A stretch of 64,000 nucleotides of DNA from Muscardinus avellanarius (GCA_963383645.1 OY726560.1:25632300-25696299); one strand, 5' to 3'; shown: positions 11,904 to 23,970, counted from the stretch's first letter. Notes: generated by a model from the letters alone, not told the origin. Numbers and translations are program-made.

Positions 11904-13659
11904 GAATGGAACTTTTTAAACACCATATAGACTAAGTTGTAATCTATGTTGTTGACAAGAGTTGAAAATATTGAATTTTTTGTAAAAGTAAACATGGATC
12001 CAGCAATCACGTCATTTCCTAACTATGTATATGTCCATATTTTTCTCTCTGAAAAGAGACGTTCAGTGTCACTTTTCAACAAATACCGACTCCTTGTTAT
12101 TGAAGTAGAAATAAACTCCAGTCATGGTTCTGAATTGGGAAAACATCTGTATTTTGTAGGTGAGAAAGATCAGTCTCTGTGATTTCCTGCTTGGGTGCCT
12201 TCCCTGAAGTCAATGTCTCTCTCCAGTCTTTTCTTCCTCACTTGAAGCCCAGACAGGAAGCTGAGCCTGGGTCCTTCTGAGTCGTGCAACAAGGAAATGC
12301 TTCCCTCCACCCCCTCTGAGTTCCACATGCAAAGCACATAAGGTTCCTCTCCTTGCCACTCCCTCTCAGGTTGAGGGGACTCTTCTGTTCGCTTGCACAT
12401 GAGCAAAGAGGAGGAATTCCAGCCACATTTCAGGGAAGCTGTACAGAAAAAACTGTCAAATACAGGAATTTTCAGTTTTCCTCTCTGCCATTCTCTGTCC
12501 CCTCTGACAAGAAGGACTAACATTCCCAGATTTCACAGAGGGGTAGCCATGGGGCACCACACTGGGTCCACCTGGTGTGTTAGTTTAAGGTGAGATTTGG
12601 AAGAAATCTTTAACTTTCCATCTGTGAGATTGCTGCTTCTCTCCCAGGTTCACATGGGGCAAATTGAATTCAATAGTTTTCAATTTTTGAAGGTATTAGG
12701 TAATATTACAAAAATACTGTCAAACGCAGTGAGCGTCAACCTTGTGTTTAAACTACGCTCTTTACTCAGGTTTGCAAGAAACTACACATGTAAATCACTT
12801 TTAAGAAAACAATTTCTCTGCTACCCAGAGTCAAATCATATTAACTTGTAGTAGAACTATGTTGCTATCTGATGACATATGAAAAATAGCCTTAAAAGAC
12901 ATTAGTGTTTTTTTTTTTCCATGATGGGTCTTATCTTAATTCTACATGTAGTACCTAATCTCTAAATCAATAATAAAAAGGTTACTTTCGTTTTAGATTT
13001 TTCTTCTCTGGAGGAAAATAATTTTAACAGTGCATTTTTTTTTCAACATCTCTAACTGCAAACCATACTTCTGTAATGTAAACTTTTACCTGTCATAAAA
13101 TAGCAGATGTAGAAAAAAGTGGAAGGGGGGCAAAATGAAGTTTTCTGATTGTCATGGGTGTATTTGTTCTTAAATGTAGTAATTTCTCGTTTAGGGCTCG
13201 TTTATTGGTCTTCAAAAAGTCAATTTTATAGAATCATAGACTGGCAAAAGATCCTTTAGTTCATGTCTGCTTCTCAAAAAGATACTTGTCTAATATATAT
13301 TTAACAATTGGCAGAGAATGAAACTCCACACCTTTTCTTAGAAATACAATTCATGAGGCTTTAATCAGCACATTTTATTAAGAAGCTTACCTGGAGGAAG
13401 CAGACAGTCTACTGTCATTTGGCTATTTTGAGTGGAAACAAGTTACTGAGCTTTGTTCCTTTCAGGTATTTGGCTATTATTAAATGTCAACTACTACTTC
13501 TCCAGATTATATGACTGACATTCTTTTTGCATATTTTGTCATTTGCATTTACCCAAAACGATCCAAAAGAAGATAGTGACACATTTTTATAGCATAATAC
13601 TGAGTTAGGAAAAAAAATATCACTTATTTATTGAGAAAAATCAGACTGTGATTTAGATT
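11904..13659. other. No recognised gene
   Basis: Unique-looking DNA. The stretch at 12180-12580 is richer in G+C and contains overlapping frames of 117 (minus), 66 (plus) and 62 (minus) codons. None shows a domain, signal peptide or conserved motif I recognise. Confidence 0.5.
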
Positions 13660-13780
13660 TATTTATTCAGCAAACATGTAGTAAGTACTTAGTAAATACA
13701 CTAAGAAATTTACAGGACTCTAGATATAAGATGTCATAAGACACAGACCTATCACTTGTAAATAATGACATTTAAGTCCA
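13660..13780 (-). mobile_element. Possible L2 LINE fragment
   Basis: 'cagcaaacatgtagtaagta' and the following order resemble reversed L2 3' sequence. Highly diverged. Confidence 0.35.
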
Positions 13781-14054
13781 ATGAATAGTAAATTAAGTTT
13801 ATATAATGTTCTTACTATTAGAACACAAAGAAAGACATTAGTCCAAGAGATTGGGAAATATTTTCCCAAAGTAAACAACATTTGAAATTGGTACCACTCC
13901 ACATGAAGAAGTTAGCCTTCTATGCAAAGGAATAGAAATCTGAAATAATGTGGTTTAACAAGACTGTGACATGGGGCATACATGTATGTAGAAGTTTGGG
14001 TACTTGCTTCTAAAAGTTAGGGATATTTCCTTTTTTTGCTTGCTTGTTTGTTGT

Positions 14055-14255
14055 TTGTTTTGGGAGCTGGGGATTGAACTCAGGGGCATTCTACCTCTGA
14101 GCTACATTCCCAGCCCTATTTTATTTTTTATTCTGGAACAGGTTCTAAGTTGTGGCGGGCCTTCCTAAATTGCTGAGGCTGGCCGTGAACCTGTAATCCT
14201 TTTAGCTCAGCCTCCTAAGTACTGGGATTACCGATGTGCACCACCACAACTAGCT
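14055..14255 (-). mobile_element. B1-dID SINE
   Basis: 'gagctggggattgaactcag' opens the reversed dID half and 'tgtgcaccaccacaactagct' in shortened form closes the 7SL half. An imperfect flanking repeat (ctaaaag/cttaaaag) is visible. Confidence 0.92.
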
Positions 14256-14339
14256 CTTAAAAGATTCTATTGAAGTCTAGAGTTGAAGATGGAATGTCTT
14301 TAAGGCATTTGGGCTTTTTCTTGTTGACTTCATAATACA

Positions 14340-14480
14340 TGTATTCCTTTAAAAAATCTCCTAATGAATATTTACTACATACTGAGGAGCAGAGGAGTAT
14401 GATAAGCAGTGGAGGCACAACAATGAATAAGACAAAACCTGCTGTGGTTAAGGCATCTGTATACTGGGGTAAAGCATTTG
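14340..14480 (-). mobile_element. L2 LINE fragment (diverged)
   Basis: The order 'aatatttactacatactgag', 'ggaggcacaacaatgaataa', 'gacaaaacctgctgtggtta' matches the familiar L2 segment with accumulated substitutions. Ancient element. Confidence 0.5.
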
Positions 14481-14499
14481 TATTGGGGGTGATAGACAC

Positions 14500-17089
14500 A
14501 CAAAGTGGACAACCAATGTAACAACAGGAATCATTATTATTAAGTACTCATATAGTGTGATACTGTGAATGTTATAAAGAAAATAAAATACTATAAGAGG
14601 AATGAAAGTAATATAGAATGGAAGATTAGTCACAGAAGTTTCTCAAATAATGCTTGAAATGGAATTTTTTAAATGAATTCTAAAAATAGCAATATTAAAG
14701 AATCTAGGAAAAGACTATCCTGGACAGAGGGAGAACAAGTTCTAATACTTTAGGGGATGCAGTTCTTCGGTGATTAGAAACAATCATTGAACTTCCAATA
14801 GGATAAGCGACGAAGGTAAGACATGGTCCCATAGCTTCTGAAAAGCCTGCCATTCACAAGAAGAGGAAAAGAGTCTTTTATTTTATTATAATGTTTTTAC
14901 ACGCAGCATTGAAATTCTTTTATATCTTTAACACTAAACTCCCTTTTATAATATCATTACATCTTACATGAACTGAAGACTCTGGGATAGGAAGGTTTTT
15001 AGAAAGACTGCTTTAGATATTAAACATATGTCTACATTTTTAAGCCCTAAAGTTTTCATTGAGAAGTACTGAAAGATCATCTGTAATGACGTAGATATTT
15101 ATGGACTGTGGGATGGGTGAGTGCTATCCATCCTGACTTAAGAAAACCAAATGTTCCCGGAGATCTTTGAAGAAATGATGGCAGCAGGAACCTTAATAGG
15201 ATAAATAATGACAATTTAGAGTTTAAAAGTTCCTGGGTTTAATATTGGTTCATTTTTCACATGAAAACAGTGTCCCTTTTTACTGATATGCTTAGCTTTT
15301 ATTACCAAACATAGATGCAAAAGCATAGCAAATTATTAAATTTGAAGTTTGAAGGGTTAGTTCTGACAGCAGCTTAAAGCTCTCAATTGCCCTTGTGCTC
15401 CTAGTCGGATTTAGCTTTATTTTCTGCTCATGCCCATGCACCTTTGGAGCCAGGACGAAAAGAAATAGGTAGACCAAAGGGAAATCAGGGGCCTGGATGA
15501 GCTTTCAACAGAAGCATCTTTAAATTCCCAGGCTGACTGCAGATTTTCAATGCCAGTTTCATTTGCCACCTTCCTGGAACTTTGTTTTACAACAAGGATG
15601 CTCCCTTTCTCCATCCTGAGATATTCTTTGTTGCTTTGAAATTCATCTGCCAGGGACCATATTTATCATGGTAAATGTCTTCAAATTTGCACCACGTTTC
15701 ATTTTATGACTAACCTTCTCTTCTGTCACCTGACATTTGACCATGAATTTCTGTTCCCAACTAAAACTTTAGACAAAGGCTTGCCAGATTCTCCCCAGAG
15801 CAGCACTGGGATCCTAAATAAAACAAGTGAGTTCTCCATATGTTTTATAAAACAGCCCGCAAGCTGTTTAATTACATTATGTCTTAGTAGGAGAAGCTAA
15901 AAGTTAAGATACAGAGAAAAATGCTTCCTTCTCTAGAGAAAGCAACTCGCCAGAATTCCCAAAGTCTCAGCATATATCTAAAGCAGGGAAAGATACATCC
16001 CTACTTTTCTGTCCTATCACAGATAAATAAAGCAGAGGGATAAAGCCTGATGTGTTAAAAAAAAATCCAAAATGAGCGGGCAAGACATGTCATTTCTTGT
16101 GTGTCGATATTTCATGTAAATTTATTTTGAGTTCAGCCAAATTTTTTCCTCCTCTACTCTCAAGCCAAGGGTAAGCTATAAATCTTGTCTCGGCACCTTA
16201 ATTCTGTACATTGCTGCAAGCATTTTATCAGTAGGATGTAGACAAATCTATATTTGTGTTTTATGAGTAGGTTAAGTTTACATGGTCATGAGACAGTTAT
16301 AGCAACTGATGGTTTGAAATATTTGTTTTGGAAATGGCAGCATTTGATGAGCCCATGGTCTCATAGACAGGGAAGAGACGAGGATAAAGGACTATTGGTG
16401 CCGATGTCAAGGAGATACAGTCAGCAAGGGCCACACCCTTTGCTTCTCGTCCTACTTCATGGTCCTACAGCCTTTGAGTGACTGGGATGAAACTTGGGCT
16501 CTAAGGGAGAAAAGGCAGGAGCCACCTAGCTACTCAGAGACTATTTTAAATTGGTCTTGAAAGGATTTTAATTAAAAGAAAAACTAAGTTTCTCTATCTT
16601 TTCCTAACAAATGGCACAATCAAAGGAAGATTTATATTCACATGCCCAAATTGGAATTATTCTTTATATTTTTAATACTAGGGACAGTGATGGCTAGGGC
16701 TGTATTGCCAATATAGCAGCCATAACAACATGAAGTTACTATGCATTTAAAATATAGTTAGTTTGAAGTGAGATTTGTTGTAAGTATAAAATACACATAA
16801 GGTACAAACACTTCATGTTATATCTGTCCATCTCTATTTGTCTATCATCTAATATCTATCTAATATCTCTATGATTTGTATTAACTGTTGAAAGAGTATT
16901 TTGTATACCTTGGGTTAGATAAAAATATTATAATTCATTTTACTTCTTTCTACTATTTTTTGGTTTGGCTTGGAAAACAAAATTTATATTCAGGTTTTGT
17001 GTTGCATCAAATTAGTAAGCATTGGTTTTCAAGATTAGCTGGCCAAGGTGATACAACTTTAAAAAAGTAATACCTTAATCAAAAGTTAA
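14500..17089. other. 2.6 kb, no recognised gene or young repeat
   Basis: Unique-looking sequence with no SINE. About 15.5-16.2 kb contains mixed-composition DNA that could be conserved non-coding sequence, but I cannot test this. Open frames are at most 80 codons. Confidence 0.5.
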
Positions 17090-17235
17090 CATTCATGAAA
17101 CATGTATGAAAGATTAAGCACTGTCCTCACCGCTTGAATACTTTCATAATCTTTATGAATTACATATTATTCCATATTTCACAAGAAACAGAGAAAGAAT
17201 TTTAGTAACTTTGCACAAGGAACAGAGCCAGTAAA
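17090..17235 (-). mobile_element. MIR SINE fragment
   Basis: Reversed MIR order: 'attaagcactgtcctcaccg', 'tttcacaagaaacagagaaa', 'gtaactttgcacaaggaaca', 'gagccagtaaatagc'. Ancient mammalian SINE. Confidence 0.65.
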
Positions 17236-17655
17236 TAGCTACATACAAGATATAAAATCAAAGAAAAGTTAACTATATAACTTTCCTGTTAATTGTTTTG
17301 AGTCAAAATATAGTTATATTGATTTCCTATGTGTCTATTGTCTTGTTTGGGTATTTGAAGTTGTTTTTGTTATTTAACTTTATTTTGTATACAGTAAAAT
17401 TTACTTTTTCATCTGTAGTTGACTCAAGTAATCATCTTCAAAAACCTCCCTCCCCCAAATTCTCTTGCACTGTCTCTTATAGGTAACCTCTCCCTCAACT
17501 CCTAACTCCAGCACTCACCAGGATATTTCCTGGAGTTTTACCTTTTCCAGAGCACAATATAAATGAAATAATGCAGATATAATCTTTTAATCTGACTTCC
17601 TTTAATTTGTCTTTTTATTAATGAACAGTATGTATGTAGCAAAATTTACTTATGT

Positions 17656-17865
17656 AGCCGGGTTTGACGGCACATGCTTGTAATCCCAGTACTTGGGAGG
17701 GGGTCTCAAGTTTGTGGCCAGCCTCAGCAATTTAAAGAGGCCCTCTGCAACTTGGCGAGACCCTGTTTCAAAATAAAAAATATAGAAAATAGGTCTGGAG
17801 GTGTATCTCAGAGGTAGAATACTCCTGGGTTCAACTCCCAGTTCTGCAAAACAACAACAAAAAAA
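17656..17865 (+). mobile_element. B1-dID SINE inside L1
   Basis: 'agccgggtttgacggcacat' through 'ttcaactcccagttctgc' with an A-rich tail containing CAA units. Diverged. Confidence 0.9.
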
Positions 17866-18583
17866 GATGAAACCTATTGCTTATTTATTTACCAGTTTAA
17901 AATATTAGAGTCATTCCCAGGATTTAGTGATTATCAAAAAGTTGCTATAAATACTTACATACAGGTTTAGTATGGACATATATTACCACTTATATTAAGG
18001 AAATAACAAGGAGATAGATTGCTCGGCCTTCTGACAAGTATAGGATTACCTATATTAAAGAAACTGCCAATTGTCCTCCAAGGGACTGAGCAACTTTTAA
18101 CTCTCACCAGCAATATATGCAAGTTCTAGCTGGTGGCTGCCTCATCAGCCACTGGCATCATGAAGAGTCTTGATGTCACTGCTGTTACATCAAACTGACT
18201 TTATCTTTGTGTGTTGTGATATCTCACTGTGGTTTTAATTTGCAAAGACCTAATGACTATAAATGTTGAGCTCCATTTCTTGTGTTTATTCCCAAACTAT
18301 ATATGTTCTTTGATGAAGTATTCATTCAAATCATATGCACTTTCTTTATTCAGTAATTGGTTTTTTATTATTAATTTTAGTTCTTTACTCTTCATACCAA
18401 TAGTCTATCAAAAATACAATCTGAAAATACTTTCTCCCAGTCTGTGACATGTCATATCATCCCTTAATAGTGTCTTTCTCTAAAAAAAAGTTTTTAATTT
18501 TTATGATATTGATCATATCAATTTTTCTGTTATGATCATGCTTTGAGTATTTTAAGACTTGTTTTCCTAATCCAAAATAACTA

Positions 18584-18766
18584 ATTTTTTTTTTTTGTTT
18601 TACTGGGGATGGAACCCTTCTACCATGGGGCTACACTCACGGAGATATTTTATATTTTATTTGGAAACATTCTTTTAAGCCAGCAAGGCTGGCTTCGAAC
18701 CTGCGCGATCCTCCTGTCTCCACCTCCCAAGCGTGAGGATTATGAGCGTGCACCACCACGCCCGGC
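18584..18766 (-). mobile_element. B1-dID SINE, short-linker subgroup, inside L1
   Basis: 'tactggggatggaacccttc' opens it and 'accaccacgcccggc' closes it. The middle, 'aagccagcaaggctggcttc', marks the subgroup with a shortened left half. Flanked by a short ctaatttt-type repeat. Confidence 0.9.
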
Positions 18767-18819
18767 ATAGTCACTAATTTTAAAATATTATTTTTCCTAA
18801 AAGTTTTGTACGTTTACCT

Positions 18820-18908
18820 GGGGGCAGGGAATATTGGAAGGAAAAGGAAGGGGTAAGAAGGGAAAGAAGAAAGAAGAAGAAAGGGAGGAATAGAGGAAGG
18901 AAGGAAAC
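18820..18908. repeat. Purine-rich (GGAA/GAAG) tract
   Basis: About 85 bp of almost pure A and G on the plus strand, inside the L1 remnant. Confidence 0.85.
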
Positions 18909-19429
18909 AACCATATTATTTATCTTAATAGATAGTGGGACTTCCACCTTCTTTTTTGTAAAAATTATCTTGGCTATTATAATTTCTTTGCTTTTCCATA
19001 TACATGTATTAAATGTCTTGTCAATGCCTATGAAAAAAGTGCATTGGTATTTTGATTGGGATTGTGTTAAATCTATAGGAAATTTGGGAAAGGGCAACAC
19101 CTTAAAATATTAAATCATCCAACCAATGAATAGAGTATATCTCAGATTATTTTAAGTTTTTTTCAGCATATAGATTCTACATGAATTTTGATAGGTTAAT
19201 ATATTAATAATTTACTTTTTGTTACTACTGCAAGTAACAGTTTTAAATTTTTGATTTGCAATATTTTATTGATAAGATATAGAAATAGAATTGATTTTCT
19301 TGTATATTGACTTGTATACTAACATCTCCCTATTTGTTAGTTAAAATACTTTGGGGGTTTCCTTGAGCCTTTCTAAATACACAATCATATCATTTATAAG
19401 GAGAGAAAGTTATATTTCTTCTTTGCAGA

Positions 19430-19480
19430 TGTGTGTGCATGTGCACGCGCACGTGTGTGTGTGTGTGTGTAAGAGAGAGA
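19430..19480. repeat. (TG)n with GTGCACGCGCACGTG core
   Basis: Alternating purine-pyrimidine run including CG steps, followed by a short GA run. This composition favours left-handed DNA in principle. Confidence 0.85.
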
Positions 19481-19610
19481 ATTTGAGAAAAAAATCTACA
19501 CTACAAAGTAATCTATTTAAAAAAATGATTGCATAATTATTAAAAGTACACTTAGAAAATAATTAAGGGCTTAGAAAGTACTGACAAACCAAAGTGTTGT
19601 TCATTTAAAC

Positions 19611-20014
19611 GGTTAGTGGCACATGCCTGTAATCTCAGGACTTAGGAGGCTGAGACAGGAGGATTGCAAGTTCATGGCCAGCCTTAGCAACTTAGCCAGG
19701 ACCTCCACAACTTAGTGAGATACTCCTTTAAAATAAAAATATAAGCTGGGCGTGGTGGCGCATACTTGTAATCCCCGCGCTTGGGAGGCAGAGACAGGAG
19801 GATCGCGCAGGTTTGAAGCCAGCCGCGCACGTTGGTTTAAGAGACCCTGTTTCCAAATAAAATATAAAATAGGTCTGGGAGTGTATCCCAGAGGTAGAAG
19901 GGCTTCCAGGAACCCCAGTACCAAAAAATAAATAAAATAAAATAAAATAAAATAAAATGGGGACAGGGATGCAGCTCAGAGATAGAATGTCCCTGGGTTC
20001 AATCCCCAGTAACA
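19611..20014 (+). mobile_element. B1-dID SINE split by a second SINE
   Basis: The left half occupies 19611-19742 and the dID half 19959-20014 ('ggggacagggatgcagctca' to 'aatccccagtaacagg'). The A-rich linker between them contains a complete younger SINE of the short-linker subgroup. Its 3' tail continues into a GGAA repeat. Confidence 0.9.
19743..19927 (+). mobile_element. B1-dID SINE, short-linker subgroup, inserted in the linker of another SINE
   Basis: 'agctgggcgtggtggcgcat', 'aatccccgcgcttgggaggc', 'gaagccagccgcgcacgttg', then 'gcttccaggaaccccagtac'. It keeps several CpGs, so it is younger than its host copy. Confidence 0.92.
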
Positions 20015-20140
20015 GGAAGAAATGAAGGAACGAAGGAAGGAAGAAAGGAAGGAAGAAGGAAGGAAGGAAGGAAGGAAGGAAGGAAGGAAGGAAGGAAGGA
20101 GGGAAATGGAAGGGAAAGGAAGGGAAGGGAGGGGAAGGAA
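20015..20140. repeat. (GGAA)n microsatellite
   Basis: GGAA/GAAG tetranucleotides of about 120 bp, grown on the tail of the split SINE. Read in reverse it yields the long Phe/Leu/Pro/Ser open frame at 19728-20150. Confidence 0.95.
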
Positions 20141-20159
20141 CATTAAGCATACTATTTAG

Positions 20160-21089
20160 AAATATAAACTATGGGGTTAAATTCCAGAAATAACCATCTA
20201 AAGAGTTATATGATTTATTTTATCTTGGAGATATGACTAAATAGAGAAAAGGCAAGGGATATAATTTTACTAAGTCTTTAAGAATGAATTGATTTTAAAG
20301 CATGTTCATGGGTTACTTTGATTAAAATGAAAATTATGCAATCTTTTTTAGTCCTCCCTCATACATTTTTTTCTTTTTCTTAAGGCATCGTTAACACTTG
20401 AAAGTGTTGAGCAGAGATTCTGGATATAATTCAGGACTCTTTACAAAATATTCCAAGGGGTATTCACTCTGCTATACCCAGTGCTTATCAATTCAGTCAT
20501 TTATAATAAAAACAGATCAAGGCTGTAAGACTCTAAGAGCCTTTTTATCTGTCAAATACTTGACAATTGTCAGTGAGCATCTTGAAAGGAACAGTAACCA
20601 TGCAGATCATGAATATTAGAGGTGATCTAACTGTGCAGAAGTCCTAATGCTGGAGAACAGGGATTTGAGAAGGAAAACAGAGCAGTATTCAGTTCTATGA
20701 GTCTTCCTACATACTTTGTGAATCTCCTCATATTCCATAAGAAAACATTTTTGCAATAGAGGCAATAAATCCATAATCCTCACTATAACTTTAGTGAGGT
20801 GGTAATGAATTTATTCATGGTAATGAATAAATGTTCAATTTTTTAGAAAAAAAAATTAAGCCAATTTGAGAACTACCATATGTTTTCCTATTCAAACGAA
20901 GCTTCACGAGACCCCTTTCCATCTTGAAATTTGTTAACCTGATCCAATAAGAAGCAAAAAAATAAATTGGAGTTCAAGGGGGAAAAAAAAACGTATCTAA
21001 CTACTGACAGTCACCTGTGTTATTTATTGCAGAGGAAATTTAACTAAGAAGTGAAGCAATTCACTTTCAGAATTCAAGCTAATCGCTCA
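20160..21089. other. No recognised gene or repeat
   Basis: AT-rich unique-looking sequence. The longest frame is 73 codons, with no recognisable pattern. Confidence 0.5.
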
Positions 21090-21240
21090 GACTTTGAAAC
21101 GTAAAAAGGTCTAAATTCAAATTCCAGCTCTACCCTGAGCAAATTAATTTAGCCTTATTTCCCATATCTATACAGTGGGGAATAAAAGGACAGCTTTAAA
21201 GTTTCATGAGAATTACATGGATTGATGCTTCAAAGTCCTG
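21090..21240 (+). mobile_element. MIR SINE fragment
   Basis: 'aattcaaattccagctctac', 'ctgagcaaattaatttagcc', 'atctatacagtggggaataa' follow the plus order of a MIR. Diverged. Confidence 0.6.
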
Positions 21241-21329
21241 CAGTGACCAACTCAAGAAAACCACTGGAAGTATTGGTTTATTCCAAGTAACCAGTACTAT
21301 GACTGAATCATGCTATTATTGAATGCATT

Positions 21330-21545
21330 TTTAAAATAATGCTAACTGCCACTCAATGAGCTTCCCATTTGTACTCACCGCTGTTCACGGAGGTCACTAA
21401 TCCTCAGGAAACCCTGTGCAATTATAACTCATTTGACACAAAGGGAATATGGGCCCATGGAGGGAAAAAAAGAAGGAACTTGTAAGTGCCGTAGTTAATG
21501 TGTGTCAAAGATGAAATCTGAACCCAGAAATGCTTGATTCCAAAA
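21330..21545 (-). mobile_element. MIR SINE fragment
   Basis: Reversed MIR order: 'ctaatcctcaggaaaccctg', 'aactcatttgacacaaaggg', 'gatgaaatctgaacccagaa'. Confidence 0.65.
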
Positions 21546-21899
21546 CCCAAGTACTTTATATTATTACATCACCAAGAATATTGCATTGCTTTCAGATCAG
21601 CATTATTAAATAAAGAGTACTATGTTCCGAACAGATAGATACCCCTTGGAAATTTAGAGCAGGCTGCTAACTATGTCCAGTATTATTAACATTAAAACAA
21701 CCAGGCTTTCTTGCAGGGGAAATTTTAAATCTGTGTCCATTCAAATTAATTAAAACAGCACAGCACCTGTCTACTTAAAAAGAAAAATCAGGGCCAATAC
21801 ATTTGGCTGTACATGGGAATTAGTTATTTGAGTATTAAGATAAAATTTAAAGTCTACTCATAGGAGGTTTTAGCAGTATAATATATTACACAGATATCC

Positions 21900-22030
21900 A
21901 GGGTTTCTGACAGCAAGGTAATTTACATACATTATTTTAATAATCCTCATAATTTTTCTGCTGGAAAGGTAAGTAGCAATTATTTCTCAGATTTTTCAGA
22001 TAGTGAAACAAAAGCAAAGGGGAAGGAATC
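21900..22030 (-). mobile_element. MIR SINE fragment
   Basis: 'ttacatacattattttaata', 'atcctcataatttttctgct', then 'cagatagtgaaacaaaagca': the reversed centre of a MIR. Confidence 0.6.
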
Positions 22031-22039
22031 TTTTATATG

Positions 22040-22939
22040 TACCTCTCAATGGATCTCAAATTTTAATTCCAACTTTGGGACCATTTTATGTATTTGAGGG
22101 TAATTATAATAAAACGTGTCTCTATTTTAAGTGGAAAAATAGTAATGACTAAATGTAGAGGGAGATTCTGAATTATAATAAATATTGGGAAGAAGTAAGT
22201 CAATCTGGGTATTCCTTCTATGAATAGGGAAAATAACCAGTGGTACTTAAGTAACTATTTCTCCAAAATTAAGGCAACTCATCAAATAAATCACTTGTAA
22301 TCACTCATCGGTGCCTTTATAATGACATGAAAAGGATGTGATATATTTTAAAAAAACAACAAGCCATCTGACTCCTCATCTACCTTGTCATGGAATATTC
22401 AATGTAAGAATATTCCTTGGGATGCTTGTGGTTACCAGCACCATAATCCTGGGGGGAAAAACACACCCCAAACTCAAAATATAGGGGGCAGGAAATCAAT
22501 AAGGAATCTGAGCTTTATTTGAACACTCATCATGTAGTTTTTATGAGTTTCCAAACAAACTGGAAAGATGAAATTAAAATGGAAGCAAGAAATCTGATAT
22601 CCCTCATGAGTCAGTTTCTGTTGGACTGACTGTGCCAAGTTGTGCTTTACTGCATCTGTGATGAGCAAATGGTAACTGACGAACATGAAATCACAGCAGA
22701 ATCCTCCTATCGATAGTTATTTAATAATGAGATTTAAATTCATTGTCTCCGAATAACGACTGTGGTTACAATTTGGAAAATAGTTGTCCTTTTCTTAGTT
22801 TTTGCTTTGGTGAAATAAATAAATTTTTATTTTCCAAGGAAAAAGCTATAATTACATGTGTACATTATATATACAGAGGAATATGAGAAATAATAAAACT
22901 TGGTAAAAAGACAAATATGGTCAATTCATCCACTTGCCC
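22040..22939. other. No recognised gene; contains a 9-bp hairpin at 22392-22416
   Basis: AT-rich unique-looking sequence. ggaatattc (22392-22400) and gaatattcc (22408-22416) form a perfect inverted repeat around a 7-nt loop. Confidence 0.55.
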
Positions 22940-23045
22940 ACAAATATACCACATATATAGTATACCTGCTATATGTCAGGTGCTTCGAAAAAAATGATAA
23001 GCAAAGACAAATAAATGTAGTCACCATGTTCACTACAGTCTAAAG
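22940..23045 (-). mobile_element. Possible L2 LINE fragment
   Basis: 'tacctgctatatgtcaggtg' then 'aatgtagtcaccatgttcac' resembles the reversed L2 segment, with substitutions. Confidence 0.4.
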
Positions 23046-23055
23046 GAAGAGACAG

Positions 23056-23420
23056 AGCAGGGCGTAGTGGTGCACGCTTGTAATCCCAGCATTTGGGAGA
23101 CAGAGACTGGAGGATTGCAGTTCACGGCCAGCCTCAGCTACTTAGTGAGGCCCTTTGCAATTCAGTGAGATCCTGTTTTCAAATAAAATATTTGGACCCT
23201 ATTTCATAAAAAATAGGGTCTCATTGAGTTGCAAAGGGCCTCACTAAGTAGGTGGAGGCTGTCCGTGAACCGTGATCCTCCAGTCTCTCCCTCCCTAATG
23301 CTGGGATTACAAGTGTGTGCCACCATGTCCTGTTTCAAAATTTAAAAGACTTAAAAAAAATAGGGCTGGGGGTGTGTAACTCAGAGGTATAATGCTCCTG
23401 GGTTCCATTCCTAGTACTGC
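23056..23420 (+). mobile_element. B1-dID SINE interrupted by an inverted 7SL half (fold-back)
   Basis: A plus-strand left half runs 23056-23194. An opposite-orientation left half follows at about 23204-23330, ending 'gtgtgccaccatgtcc'. The A-rich linker and plus-strand dID half resume at about 23331-23420. The turn is a perfect 10-bp hairpin, gaccctattt / aaatagggtc (23195-23220), with loop cataaa. Confidence 0.85.
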
Positions 23421-23967
23421 AAAAAATAAATAGGAAGGAAGGAAGGTATATGCATCGAATAGTTATCCAAGTAAGTGTAAAATTAGAAATGGGGTAAATG
23501 TTATAAATATATCTTATGAGAGAGTGTACAGTGGGATTTGACCATTTAAATCAGAAAGGCTCCCAGTAGTGATGACTGTGTTGTGATGTCAAGTTGAGTA
23601 CAAATTAAGCAGACAATTGAAGAAAAAGTCATTTTGAGCAAAGACTGTATGTGAAGCCCTTTTGGGAGTTACCATAGTATATGCAGAAGACAGTGAAATT
23701 CATTGTATTGGAGCAGAGACAGAGGACAGAGACTAGTGTGCGCAATGTTATTATACATAAAAATATCTTGTGGAAAACTGTTTCTAGCCATAAGGAGATA
23801 ACCAAGACTAAGTTATCCTTATGCCTCATGCAATGATAAAAAAGATGAAAATGTAAAACTTTTTCTTGACATCAGTCAACAGTACAGCACAGGAGCCACG
23901 AGAGGAAGAGAAATGAACGAGGTGGGTGCTCTGACTGCCCCTGCTTAGTGCCTGGGACTATCCGGGT

Positions 23968-23970
<3 letters not shown>
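23421..23970. other. No recognised gene
   Basis: Starts with a short GGAA run. The 23530-23650 stretch could be very old L2, but this is not decisive. Confidence 0.4.

Larger units (their letters stand above)
17340..19430 (-). mobile_element. Old L1 (L1M-like), 3' UTR through part of ORF2, split by SINEs
   Basis: Reversed L1 3' UTR: 'aaactgccaattgtcctcca', 'actctcaccagcaatatatg', 'atctcactgtggttttaatt', 'atactttctcccagtctgtg'. Reversed ORF2 follows at 18950-19430: 'gattgggattgtgttaaatc', 'atagaattgattttcttgta', 'cacaatcatatcatttataa'. Many frame breaks make it inactive. SINEs interrupt at 17656-17865 and 18584-18766. Confidence 0.85.

Noticed and set aside
11616..11930. Ala-Pro and Gly-Ser repeat open frames
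   Set aside because: Both come from the (AGCGGG)7 hexamer and adjoining microsatellites.
12170..12523. 117-codon minus-strand frame
   Set aside because: No domain, signal peptide or family pattern, and competing frames on the plus strand are similar in length. Treated as chance in locally GC-richer DNA.
19728..20150. 140-codon minus-strand open frame rich in Phe, Pro, Ser and Leu
   Set aside because: A translation of the (GGAA)n tract plus two nested SINEs. The 'PARSSCLCLPSAGITS'-like peptide recurs wherever this SINE is read in reverse.
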